DNA of 6,766 nucleotides from a bacterium (GTDB lineage: Bacteria > Vulcanimicrobiota > Vulcanimicrobiia > Vulcanimicrobiales > Vulcanimicrobiaceae): positions 1-6,766 of the forward strand of contig JAKAPO010000130.1 of assembly GCA_021807065.1 (NCBI GenBank), given 5' to 3'. Each line of letters begins with the position of its first letter. Position 1 is the stretch's first letter. This document shows, in pieces, positions 1 through 5,001 of the stretch. Under the pieces are notes generated by a model. That model did not search any database. It was not told the origin of the DNA and worked only from the letters and a program-made list of their open reading frames with translations. A program made the position numbers and the translations under genes.

Positions 1-60
1 AAGAAGGCTGGTTTGCACGGGTTTGCCAACGGTAAGCCCAATGGCAAGGGACCGCACTAA
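1..60 (+). CDS. C-terminal end of an upstream gene (partial, unidentified)
   Basis: The first 60 bases read open in frame 1 and end in TAA, giving a 19-residue tail (KKAGLHGFANGKPNGKGPH). It is rich in lysine, glycine and asparagine, as expected of a basic, disordered C-terminus. The body of the gene lies outside the window, so no function can be given. The stop is 30 bases before the GTG start of the next gene on the same strand, and I see no terminator hairpin in that gap, so the two may be co-transcribed. A 60-base open frame can occur by chance, so this call rests mainly on position and strand. Confidence 0.4.
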   Translation, partial: KKAGLHGFANGKPNGKGPH

Positions 61-90
61 AGACACCGCTACTTCTCGGAGGTATTGATA

Positions 91-438
91 GTGAAGAAAG
101 CAATTCTTTCCCTAGCAGCGGCGTTTGCGTTGGCGCTCTCGATGCCGCTGATTGCCGCAGCGAATTGCGGCGACACGTTTACCGTCTATAACGAGGGCTC
201 GCACACGATCTACTCGATCTACGTCGAGCCGCATGATTACGCGTACTGGGGCCCGGATCTACTCGGCAACTACGTGCTGTATCCCGGCTACCACGTGGAA
301 CCTCTCTCGCTCTACTGGGGAGCGAACCCCAACATTCCGGACATCTATCAGGACATCAAGGTCGTCTATCAAGACGGCCACGTCATCACGGACTACGACG
401 TCAACATCTGCGCCTACAACGTTACGTTTTACTACTAG
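91..438 (+). CDS. Small secreted tyrosine-rich protein, unknown function
   Basis: Encodes 115 residues. I chose GTG at 91 because GGAGG at 78-82 lies 8 bases upstream; an in-frame TTG at 85 would leave only 2 bases. Residues 1-24 form a classic Sec signal peptide (MKK, then an Ala/Leu core ending IAAA), with likely cleavage before Asn25. The mature part has about 91 residues, of which 15 are tyrosine, and two cysteines (Cys26 and Cys107) that could form a disulfide joining its ends. The layout (VYN..SHTIYSIYVEP, WGPDLLG, VLYPG, DIKVVYQDG, VNIC) matches from memory a family of small exported beta-rich proteins of unknown role; the cysteine often found just before the DI/DLR strand is absent here. 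It acts outside the cytoplasmic membrane. A GC hairpin at 463-488 closes it. Existence of the gene is near certain; its role is unknown. Confidence 0.85.
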   Translation: MKKAILSLAAAFALALSMPLIAAANCGDTFTVYNEGSHTIYSIYVEPHDYAYWGPDLLGNYVLYPGYHVEPLSLYWGANPNIPDIYQDIKVVYQDGHVITDYDVNICAYNVTFYY

Positions 439-462
439 CCCCACGGCCCCAGGCGTACCAAT

Positions 463-488
463 GAAGGCCACGCGCGCGCGTGGCCTTT
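463..488 (+). terminator. GC palindrome, probable intrinsic terminator
   Basis: AAGGCCACGCG at 464-474 is the exact reverse complement of CGCGTGGCCTT at 477-487, making a 24-base perfect palindrome 25 bases after the stop at 438. On the plus strand the stem runs into only TTT, so the U-tract is short and termination may be weak or partly factor-assisted. Because the stem is symmetric it could also act on minus-strand transcripts leaving the small gene at 554-610. Confidence 0.65.
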
Positions 489-491
489 CGA

Positions 492-540
492 TGTCGAAGG
501 GGAGCGAACTTCGTCCGTGCGAGCACCCACTCCCCCGACA
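492..540. repeat. Imperfect inverted repeat in the spacer
   Basis: TGTCG at 492-496 pairs with CGACA at 536-540. After a two-base bulge (AA at 497-498), GGGGAG at 499-504 pairs with CTCCCC at 530-535, giving an 11-bp interrupted stem around a 25-base loop. It starts 13 bases beyond the stop of the minus-strand small gene (554-610), so it may be the folded 3' end of that transcript. There is no poly-T run on either strand. It could equally be a decayed palindromic repeat. Confidence 0.4.
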
Positions 541-553
541 GTTCTCCGCTACG

Positions 554-610
554 TTAGAGCAGAACTTTTGCGACGAGGATGCCGAGAAGAATTAGCGCGA
601 GGATCCACAT
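554..610 (-). CDS. Predicted 18-residue hydrophobic membrane peptide
   Basis: On the minus strand ATG at 608-610 opens an 18-codon frame, MWILALILLGILVAKVLL, ending in TAA at 554-556. A perfect AGGAGG (minus strand, 619-624) lies 8 bases upstream of the ATG, the best ribosome binding site in this part of the window. Apart from one lysine all residues are uncharged, so the product would be a single short membrane helix. I recognise no named family. In size and composition it resembles Ibs-type type I toxins of Escherichia coli (18-19 residues) and tiny subunits of membrane complexes, but that is likeness of form only. It is divergent from the gene at 641. The main doubt is its size; the case rests on the ribosome binding site together with uniform hydrophobicity. 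Confidence 0.5.
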   Translation of the reverse strand: MWILALILLGILVAKVLL

Positions 611-618
611 ACTGCTTG

Positions 619-624
619 CCTCCT
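619..624 (-). promoter_or_regulatory. Shine-Dalgarno site of the small peptide gene
   Basis: The plus-strand CCTCCT reads AGGAGG on the minus strand, 8 bases before the ATG at 608-610. It is the full consensus at ideal spacing. It points away from the gene at 641 and so cannot serve it. Confidence 0.5.
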
Positions 625-640
625 GTTTCTCGGTAATTGC

Positions 641-1477
641 ATGAGGTGGTATATACCCACCCTTACCCTGAGCATCGCTTGCTCGGTAAACGGCGCCTCA
701 GCGCAGACGCCGCCTGGGACCCAGTCGCCGCTCGTAACACAATCGCCAATCGCAAGCCAGTCGCCTCACGGTGGGCCCAGCGCCGCCGAGCTGTATAGCA
801 AGATGATCGCGGCGATGAGCAGCGAGGCGGCGCCCCCTCAGCTGACCTACGACGAAACCTTTACGCCGTACGGCCTCGGCTTGCGCATTCTCAGCGTACG
901 CGGCACCTCGGTCGTACACGTCGCGTATTCGTCCGATAAGACCGTGCACGTCTTTCACGTGAGGCAGACGGACGGCCAGAATACCGTGCAGCTCGTCGAT
1001 GCGGCTTCGGGGCAGCAGTACACTGCCGAGCTGCCGTTCTGGTCTCCGGCGTGGTTGGCGCCGCAAGCACCCCCGACTCCCGCCGACCAAACGACCGTGA
1101 TAAGCGCGACGAGAGAAAAAATGCTCGCGGATCTGATCTCCGCGAACGGTAGCCCGTACGCGCCGGTCTTTGCCGGCGTCGAGAATCTCAACGGTTTTCT
1201 CGTATATCACCTTCGCTTATCATCGCAAGATGCCGGCGTGCATCCGCTGTCGGACGTCTATCTGGACGAACGCTCCTATCTCGTGCGAAGGGCCATCGGA
1301 GATTTCAGAGATACGTCGGTGACAACCGTTACCGGCGACGTCGTCCTAGATTTTGGGAACGTCGGCCGCTTCTGGCTGGTGACCGCGGGGCGGATCGACG
1401 CCACCGTGCATGCGTACTTCCTCACGCGCTCAGGCAGCGCCACCTTCGCTGCGTCGCGTATCGTCGCCGGCCGCTAG
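641..1477 (+). CDS. Secreted protein of unknown function
   Basis: Encodes 278 residues. ATG at 641 is the only start that gives a signal peptide (residues 1-21, MRWYIPTLTL then a cleavage site ASA-Q). No Shine-Dalgarno sequence precedes it, so it may be leaderless or weakly translated. Cys14 is not in a good lipobox (SIAC), so a free periplasmic or secreted form is more likely than a lipoprotein. Residues 25-45 are a low-complexity Pro/Gln/Ser linker with three QSP units. The rest alternates polar and hydrophobic residues and looks all-beta, including runs such as TPYGLGLRILSVRG, SVVHVAYSS, GFLVYHLRLSS, SDVYLDERSYLVRRA and TVTGDVVLDFGNVGRFWLV. This resembles the LolA/LppX-like fold of exported lipid-binding proteins, where a strand-rich body follows 'YLDERSYLVRR'-type segments. 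The fold guess is inference and no function is assigned. It converges on the permease, with 5 bases between the stops. Confidence 0.8.
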   Translation: MRWYIPTLTLSIACSVNGASAQTPPGTQSPLVTQSPIASQSPHGGPSAAELYSKMIAAMSSEAAPPQLTYDETFTPYGLGLRILSVRGTSVVHVAYSSDKTVHVFHVRQTDGQNTVQLVDAASGQQYTAELPFWSPAWLAPQAPPTPADQTTVISATREKMLADLISANGSPYAPVFAGVENLNGFLVYHLRLSSQDAGVHPLSDVYLDERSYLVRRAIGDFRDTSVTTVTGDVVLDFGNVGRFWLVTAGRIDATVHAYFLTRSGSATFAASRIVAGR

Positions 1478-1488
1478 GAGCCCTAGCG
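1472..1488. terminator. Small bidirectional hairpin spanning both stop codons
   Basis: CGCTAG at 1472-1477 and CTAGCG at 1483-1488 form a perfect 6-bp stem around the 5-base loop GAGCC. The TAG stop of the plus-strand gene and the stop of the minus-strand permease each lie inside one arm. The minus strand has no T-run after the stem; the plus strand continues AAATAC. The stem is short, so it would be a modest terminator for either convergent gene. Confidence 0.4.
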
Positions 1489-3015
1489 AAATACTTCTTC
1501 GCCTAAGCCGGTAGGCTCTTCCACCGGTTTGATCTGGGCCGGATCGGATTTCCAAAAACCGTAGCTAAAGAAGAAGACGAGCCCGACGATCAGAGCGCCG
1601 GTGAACCACTCCCACGTCATGCGCGACAGCCCGAAGACCGCCAGGTAGAGCGAGAGGACGATTCCGAGCACGGGGAAGAGCGGCACGAACGGAACGCGGA
1701 AGGCACGCGGTATCTCCGGGCGCTTCGCGCGCAGGTAGAGCACGCCGGCACAGACGACCGAGAACGCGACGAGCGTACCTATGTTCACGAGATTGAGCAG
1801 TTGGTTGAGCGGAAGGATGAGCGCGAGAAATGCGACGGCGACACCGGTGATCATCGTGGTGACGATGGGCGTCTTGAAGCGCGGATGAACGAGCGAGACG
1901 GCTTTGGGTAGCATCTTGTCGCGCGCCATGACGTAAAAGATGCGCGATTGGCCCAGCAGTGATGCGAGCGCTACGCTCGTCGTTCCGGCGAGCACGCCGA
2001 CGGTAATGATCCAGCTGACGACCGGAATGTGCAGCGGCGCAAGTGCGGTGACCAACGGGTCTTTCACGGGCACGCTCCGCCACGGAACCGCGCCTACGAG
2101 AACGATCGCGGTCGAGCAATAGAGCAGCGTTCCAATCGCGAGCGATCCGATAACGCCGACCGGAATGTCGCGCTGCGGGTTGCGGCATTCTTCGGCGGTG
2201 GTGGTGGCCGTGTCGAAACCGATGTAGCTGAAGAATACGTAGGCGCCGATTGCGACGATGCCGTACGGCTGCGCCGATGACGAGTAGTCCGCCATTCCTC
2301 CGAACGGCAGCAGCCCGCCCCAGCCCATCGGATTGAAATCCGCGAAGTTCGCCGCATGAAAGAGCGCGATGCCGGCGACGATGAAGACGAGCAACGCACC
2401 GATCTTCAGCACAACGAAGAAGTTGTTTGTCGTCGCCGATTCGCGGATGCCGACCGAAAGCAGGAGCGATAGCAGGATTATGAAGGTTGCCGCGATCACA
2501 TCGTATTGTGAATGGAGTAAGTCCCAGCGCCAAAACTGCCACCACGGCCCACCCATGACCAGGTTCGACGCTTGCGCCGATGCCGGAAGAACGATGTGAA
2601 AGGCGCGCAAGACGTCTTGAAACGTCGCCGAGAATTGCTGGGCGACCGGCGCCGCACTAATGCCGTACTCGAAGATCAACGCAAATCCGATAATCCATGC
2701 GACGAGCTTTCCGAGCGTGGCATACGCATAGGTGTAGGCGCTTCCGGCGATTGGAACCATCGATCCCAACTCGGCGTAGGAGAGCGCCGCGAAGAACGAC
2801 GTGAGCCCGGCGAGGATGTAGGAGACGATGACTGCCGGCCCGGCTCCCTTTACCGCGGTGCCGACCGTCGTAAAGATTCCGCCGCCGATCATCGTGCCGA
2901 GACCGATGGCGATGAGGTCGCGACCGGAGAGAGCGCGGCGTAGAATCTTGCGCGAGCCGAGCGCACGCAGCTGTTCGAGGTTCGTCGTAGCAACGAGCCG
3001 GCCGAGGAACGACAT
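1483..3015 (-). CDS. APC-superfamily amino acid permease (CAT/YfnA-like)
   Basis: Encodes 510 residues, close to the usual 460-510 of the family. It is a cytoplasmic-membrane secondary transporter, probably importing amino acids with protons. About 12 membrane segments are visible, near 33-58, 62-85, 96-128, 172-192, 197-220, 252-270, 287-312, 332-355, 384-402, 405-428, 443-463 and 468-488. The glycine-rich break in segment 1 (GTMIGGGIF, 40-48) is the substrate-binding turn of APC carriers. Segment 6 and its loop read FFSYIGFDTATTTAEECRNP, then QRDIP (261-285), typical of the cationic amino acid transporter branch. The loop at 355-383 has GQSRIFYVMARDKMLP followed by HPRFKTP, another family hallmark. 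The start ATG touches GGAGG with no spacing; a GGGG run 7 bases upstream is a better-placed ribosome binding site. Substrate cannot be told from sequence alone. It is divergent from the oxidoreductase and apparently a single-gene unit. Confidence 0.93.
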   Translation of the reverse strand: MSFLGRLVATTNLEQLRALGSRKILRRALSGRDLIAIGLGTMIGGGIFTTVGTAVKGAGPAVIVSYILAGLTSFFAALSYAELGSMVPIAGSAYTYAYATLGKLVAWIIGFALIFEYGISAAPVAQQFSATFQDVLRAFHIVLPASAQASNLVMGGPWWQFWRWDLLHSQYDVIAATFIILLSLLLSVGIRESATTNNFFVVLKIGALLVFIVAGIALFHAANFADFNPMGWGGLLPFGGMADYSSSAQPYGIVAIGAYVFFSYIGFDTATTTAEECRNPQRDIPVGVIGSLAIGTLLYCSTAIVLVGAVPWRSVPVKDPLVTALAPLHIPVVSWIITVGVLAGTTSVALASLLGQSRIFYVMARDKMLPKAVSLVHPRFKTPIVTTMITGVAVAFLALILPLNQLLNLVNIGTLVAFSVVCAGVLYLRAKRPEIPRAFRVPFVPLFPVLGIVLSLYLAVFGLSRMTWEWFTGALIVGLVFFFSYGFWKSDPAQIKPVEEPTGLGEEVFR

Positions 3016-3037
3016 CCTCCGGCCCCTTTCGCAGCGG

Positions 3038-3075
3038 CATCGCCGTTGTCATTCCTGAGGCGATGGCGAGGGAAG
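3038..3075 (+). repeat. Palindromic repeat relative in the divergent gap
   Basis: CATCGCC at 3038-3044 and GGCGATG at 3059-3065 form a perfect 7-bp stem with a 14-base loop. Overlapping it, 3047-3075 begins TGTCATTCCTGAG and ends GCGAGGGAAGC. That matches the ends of the element at 4202-4270 (TGTCATCC ... GAGGGAAGC) and, less fully, of the one at 3619-3667. It occupies the 91-base gap between the divergent permease and oxidoreductase genes, so it lies where at least one promoter should be. Kinship to the two intragenic elements rests on short end matches. Confidence 0.45.
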
Positions 3076-3106
3076 CGCGTGGGAGCAGTGCAAACTACGA
3101 GGCTGC

Positions 3107-4810
3107 ATGCACGCGTACGATACAATCGTTATCGGTGCTGGGCACAACGGTCTGGTGTGTGCCTGCTATCTGGCTAAGGCCGGTCGGCGAGTGCTGGTGT
3201 TGGAGAGGCGCTCCGTCGTCGGCGGCGCATGCGTAACCGAAGAGATCTTCCCGGGTTTCAAAGTCTCGACCGCCGCGTACGTCACCAGTCTGTTCCGCCC
3301 TGAAATCGTACACGATCTTCGCCTCCGCGATTACGGGCTGGAGCTGTTGGAGCGCGACCCGTCATCGTTCACGCCGTTCCTCGACGGGCGCTACCTCATG
3401 CTGGGAAAAGACCGCGCGAGCAACGTACGAGAGATCGCGAAGTTCAGCGCGCGCGATGCGCAGCGCTACCCCGAGTACGAGGCAATGCTCGAACGCGTCG
3501 CCGCCATCGTCGAACCGACTCTGGACGAAACTCCGCCCAATGTTTTGAGCCCACGGTTCGGTGACCTTGCATCGCTCTGGAAGCTTCGGCGCGCCATTCG
3601 TCGTGCTGACCGGCGTCGTGTCATCCCGAGCGAGCCCGCGCGAGAACGCGGGCGACGTCGAGGGACCGACTGTAGCACTGCAAGGACCGGCGAGGTTTTG
3701 GAAATTCTCACCGGTGCCGCGCGTCCGATTCTGGACCGTTGGTTCGAATCGGAGCAGCTGAAGGGAACGCTGGCGACCGATGCGATCATCGGTGCTTTTG
3801 CGGCGCCGTCGATGCCGGGCACCGCGTATGTACTCTTCCACCATGTCATGGGCGAGACCAACGGCGCTCGCGGCGTCTGGAGTTACGTGCGCGGCGGCAT
3901 GGGCAGGCTCACACAGGCACTCGCGTCGGCGGCGCGTGACTTGCACGTGGAGATAAGAACCGACACCGAAGTGAGGCGCATCCTTACGTGCGGCAATCGT
4001 GCCACCGGCGTCGCACTGGCAAACGGCGACGAGCATACGGCTGCGCAGATCGCGAGCAGCGCCGACTGCCACGTGACGTTCGAGCGACTGGTGGACCCTG
4101 CAGCACTACCGGAGGATTTCCGTGAAGCAGTATCCCGAATCGACTACTCGAGTGCATCGCTGAAAATCAACATTGCACTCGATCGACTGCCGATGTTCAT
4201 ATGTCATCCGGAGCCCTTCGACTACGGTGCCGTGCGCCGGGCTCAGGACAGGCTCGACGTCGAGGGAAGCACCTCCCGGCCCGAACACCGAGGCACTATT
4301 CACTTTTGCGAGGATCAGGATTTCATCGAGCGCGCATACGACGACGCGAAATACGGTGCACCGTCCCGCGAGCCGGTCGTCGAACTCACGATTCCCTCCG
4401 CCGTCGACGAAACGCTCGCGCCGTCCGGGAAGCACGTCGCTTCGATGTTCGTCCAATATGCGCCCCATAGGCTGAAAGACGATACGTGGACGCACGCGCT
4501 CAAAGATGACGTCGCCGACCGCTGCTTTGCGGTCGTCGAACGTTATGCGCCCGGCTTCACGGCGTCGGTGATCGAGCGCCAAATACTCGCACCGCCGGAT
4601 TTGGAAGCGACGTTCAATCTTACCGGCGGTAACATCTTCCAGGGCGCGATGTCGCTGAACCAACTCTTCTTCGCGCGGCCGCTACCGGGATACGCGAACT
4701 ACCGCACGCCAATTCGCGGTCTCTATCTCTGTGGTTCGGCAGCGCATCCCGGCGGCGGCGTCATGGGCGCTGCCGGCCGGAATGCTGCGCGTGAGATGCT
4801 GAGGAGGTAG
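3107..4810 (+). CDS. FAD-dependent oxidoreductase, PYROXD2/phytoene-desaturase-like, with two internal insertions
   Basis: Encodes 567 residues; I recall relatives of about 520-530. ATG at 3107 is preceded by GAGG at 3099-3102, 4 bases away. The N-terminus is an FAD-binding Rossmann motif (DTIVIGAGHNGLVCACYLAK, 5-24) with the ribose-binding Glu33 in VLERR, followed by GGACVTEE. Family signatures follow: RWFESEQLKGTLATDAIIGAFAAP (211-234, in two parts), PGTAYVLFHHVMGE, VRGGMGRLTQALASAAR, KINIALDRLP, HRGTIHF, IERAYDDAKYG, NLTGGNIFQG and the C-terminal FAD clamp PIRGLYLCGSAAHPGGGVMG (535-554). It is a soluble flavoenzyme oxidising or desaturating an unknown substrate; no carotenoid genes are nearby, so carotenoid work is not implied. 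Residues about 171-194 and 366-389 interrupt otherwise conserved blocks and coincide with palindromic DNA elements, yet the frame stays open and conserved motifs continue afterwards. It therefore looks intact rather than pseudogenised, though activity is unproven. Confidence 0.9.
   Translation: MHAYDTIVIGAGHNGLVCACYLAKAGRRVLVLERRSVVGGACVTEEIFPGFKVSTAAYVTSLFRPEIVHDLRLRDYGLELLERDPSSFTPFLDGRYLMLGKDRASNVREIAKFSARDAQRYPEYEAMLERVAAIVEPTLDETPPNVLSPRFGDLASLWKLRRAIRRADRRRVIPSEPARERGRRRGTDCSTARTGEVLEILTGAARPILDRWFESEQLKGTLATDAIIGAFAAPSMPGTAYVLFHHVMGETNGARGVWSYVRGGMGRLTQALASAARDLHVEIRTDTEVRRILTCGNRATGVALANGDEHTAAQIASSADCHVTFERLVDPAALPEDFREAVSRIDYSSASLKINIALDRLPMFICHPEPFDYGAVRRAQDRLDVEGSTSRPEHRGTIHFCEDQDFIERAYDDAKYGAPSREPVVELTIPSAVDETLAPSGKHVASMFVQYAPHRLKDDTWTHALKDDVADRCFAVVERYAPGFTASVIERQILAPPDLEATFNLTGGNIFQGAMSLNQLFFARPLPGYANYRTPIRGLYLCGSAAHPGGGVMGAAGRNAAREMLRR
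3619..3667 (+). repeat. Palindromic element inside the oxidoreductase gene, copy 1
   Basis: The stretch starts TGTCATCCCGAGC, contains a perfect 7-bp stem GCCCGCG (3634-3640) / CGCGGGC (3647-3653) with loop CGAGAA, and ends CGACGTCGAGGGACC (3653-3667). TCCC at 3624-3627 can also pair with GGGA at 3662-3665. It encodes VIPSEPARERGRRRGT, an arginine-rich stretch unlike the rest of the enzyme, between LWKLRRAIRRADRR and GEVLEILTG, two blocks that in relatives are separated by a short loop. The start and end sequences recur in copy 2. GACCGGCG occurs on both sides (3608-3615 and 3685-3692), but removing one repeat unit (77 bases) would break the frame, so it is not a clean target duplication. Confidence 0.7.
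4202..4270 (+). repeat. Palindromic element inside the oxidoreductase gene, copy 2
   Basis: Starts TGTCATCCGGAGCCC and ends CGACGTCGAGGGAAGC. GAGCCC at 4211-4216 pairs perfectly with GGGCTC at 4239-4244; inside, GGTGC (4226-4230) pairs with GCGCC (4234-4238) with one wobble, and outside TGTC (4202-4205) can pair with GACA (4247-4250). A 12-base perfect palindrome CTCGACGTCGAG follows at 4253-4264. It encodes CHPEPFDYGAVRRAQDRLD and then VEGS, lying between the family blocks KINIALDRLPMF and PEHRGTIHF, which are normally only a few residues apart. TGTCATCC and the 13-mer CGACGTCGAGGGA (4255-4267) are shared with copy 1, but the reading frame is shifted by one base relative to that copy. Confidence 0.7.
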
Positions 4811-4811
4811 C

Positions 4812-4981
4812 CTAGGAGCCTGTCGGACTGAGGCGCATCTCCGTCTTCCGTCCGCCTTTTGTCCGAAAACGTCGTTGCTCATCGGTCACGAAGCTACGGC
4901 TTCGCTCCCTCTTCGGCGCCTCGTCTTCGAACAAAACTCGGCGCGGAATCCGAAAATGGTCCAAATCCGACAAACTCCTAG
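4812..4981. mobile_element. MITE-like non-autonomous element flanked by CTAG
   Basis: A 162-bp body (4816-4977) is bounded by CTAG at 4812-4815 and 4978-4981. The left end GAGCCTGTCGGACTG and the reverse complement of the right end GAGTTTGTCGGATTT agree at 11 of 15 positions, including an unbroken TGTCGGA core; counting the palindromic CTAG the match is 15 of 19. Inside, CGCCTTTTGTCCG (4853-4865) pairs with CGAACAAAA plus GGCG (4928-4943), and CGAAGC/GCTTCG (4889-4894/4899-4904) forms an apical stem, so the body can fold into a long hairpin. It holds no credible gene. Short terminal repeats and a 4-bp palindromic CTAG flank suggest mobilisation in trans by a DDE transposase; an IS5-like (IS427-type) or IS1182-like source is my guess only. 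Confidence 0.7.
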
Positions 4982-5001
4982 TGGTCTGCAACAACCACTA
5001 G
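4978..5001. terminator. Hairpin at the 3' end of the lipoprotein gene
   Basis: CTAGTGGT (4978-4985) and ACCACTAG (4994-5001) form a perfect 8-bp stem with an 8-base loop. The stop codon of the minus-strand lipoprotein gene (4998-5000) lies in the arm. On the minus strand the stem is followed by GAGTTTG, a weak T-run that belongs to the inserted element. Before that insertion the hairpin would also have sat directly after the stop of the plus-strand oxidoreductase, so it probably served both convergent genes. Confidence 0.55.

Noticed and set aside
85..90. Upstream TTG start (85) for the small secreted protein
   Set aside because: It lies only 2 bases from GGAGG; GTG at 91 has 8-base spacing and gives a normal MKK signal peptide.
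152..595. 147-residue plus-strand frame over the secreted protein and spacer
   Set aside because: Thr/Arg/Ser-rich out-of-frame shadow that runs through the terminator palindrome and has no ribosome binding site.
641..661. TATATA within GGTGG-TATATAC-CCACC as a -10 box for the minus-strand small gene
   Set aside because: No -35-like hexamer lies 16-18 bases upstream, and the site is inside the first codons of the gene at 641; too weak to annotate.
1565..2545. 326-residue minus-strand frame within the permease
   Set aside because: Arg/His-rich shadow of a clear membrane transporter on the same strand in another frame.
4106..4663. 185-residue minus-strand frame opposite the oxidoreductase
   Set aside because: Antisense shadow; the plus strand carries all recognised flavoenzyme motifs.
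3107..4810. Oxidoreductase as a pseudogene because of its two insertions
   Set aside because: The frame is open throughout and all N- and C-terminal FAD motifs remain in register.
4812..4994. 60-residue minus-strand frame across the MITE, as a transposase remnant
   Set aside because: It starts in the loop of the terminator hairpin, spans both element ends and shows no DDE or helix-turn-helix motif.
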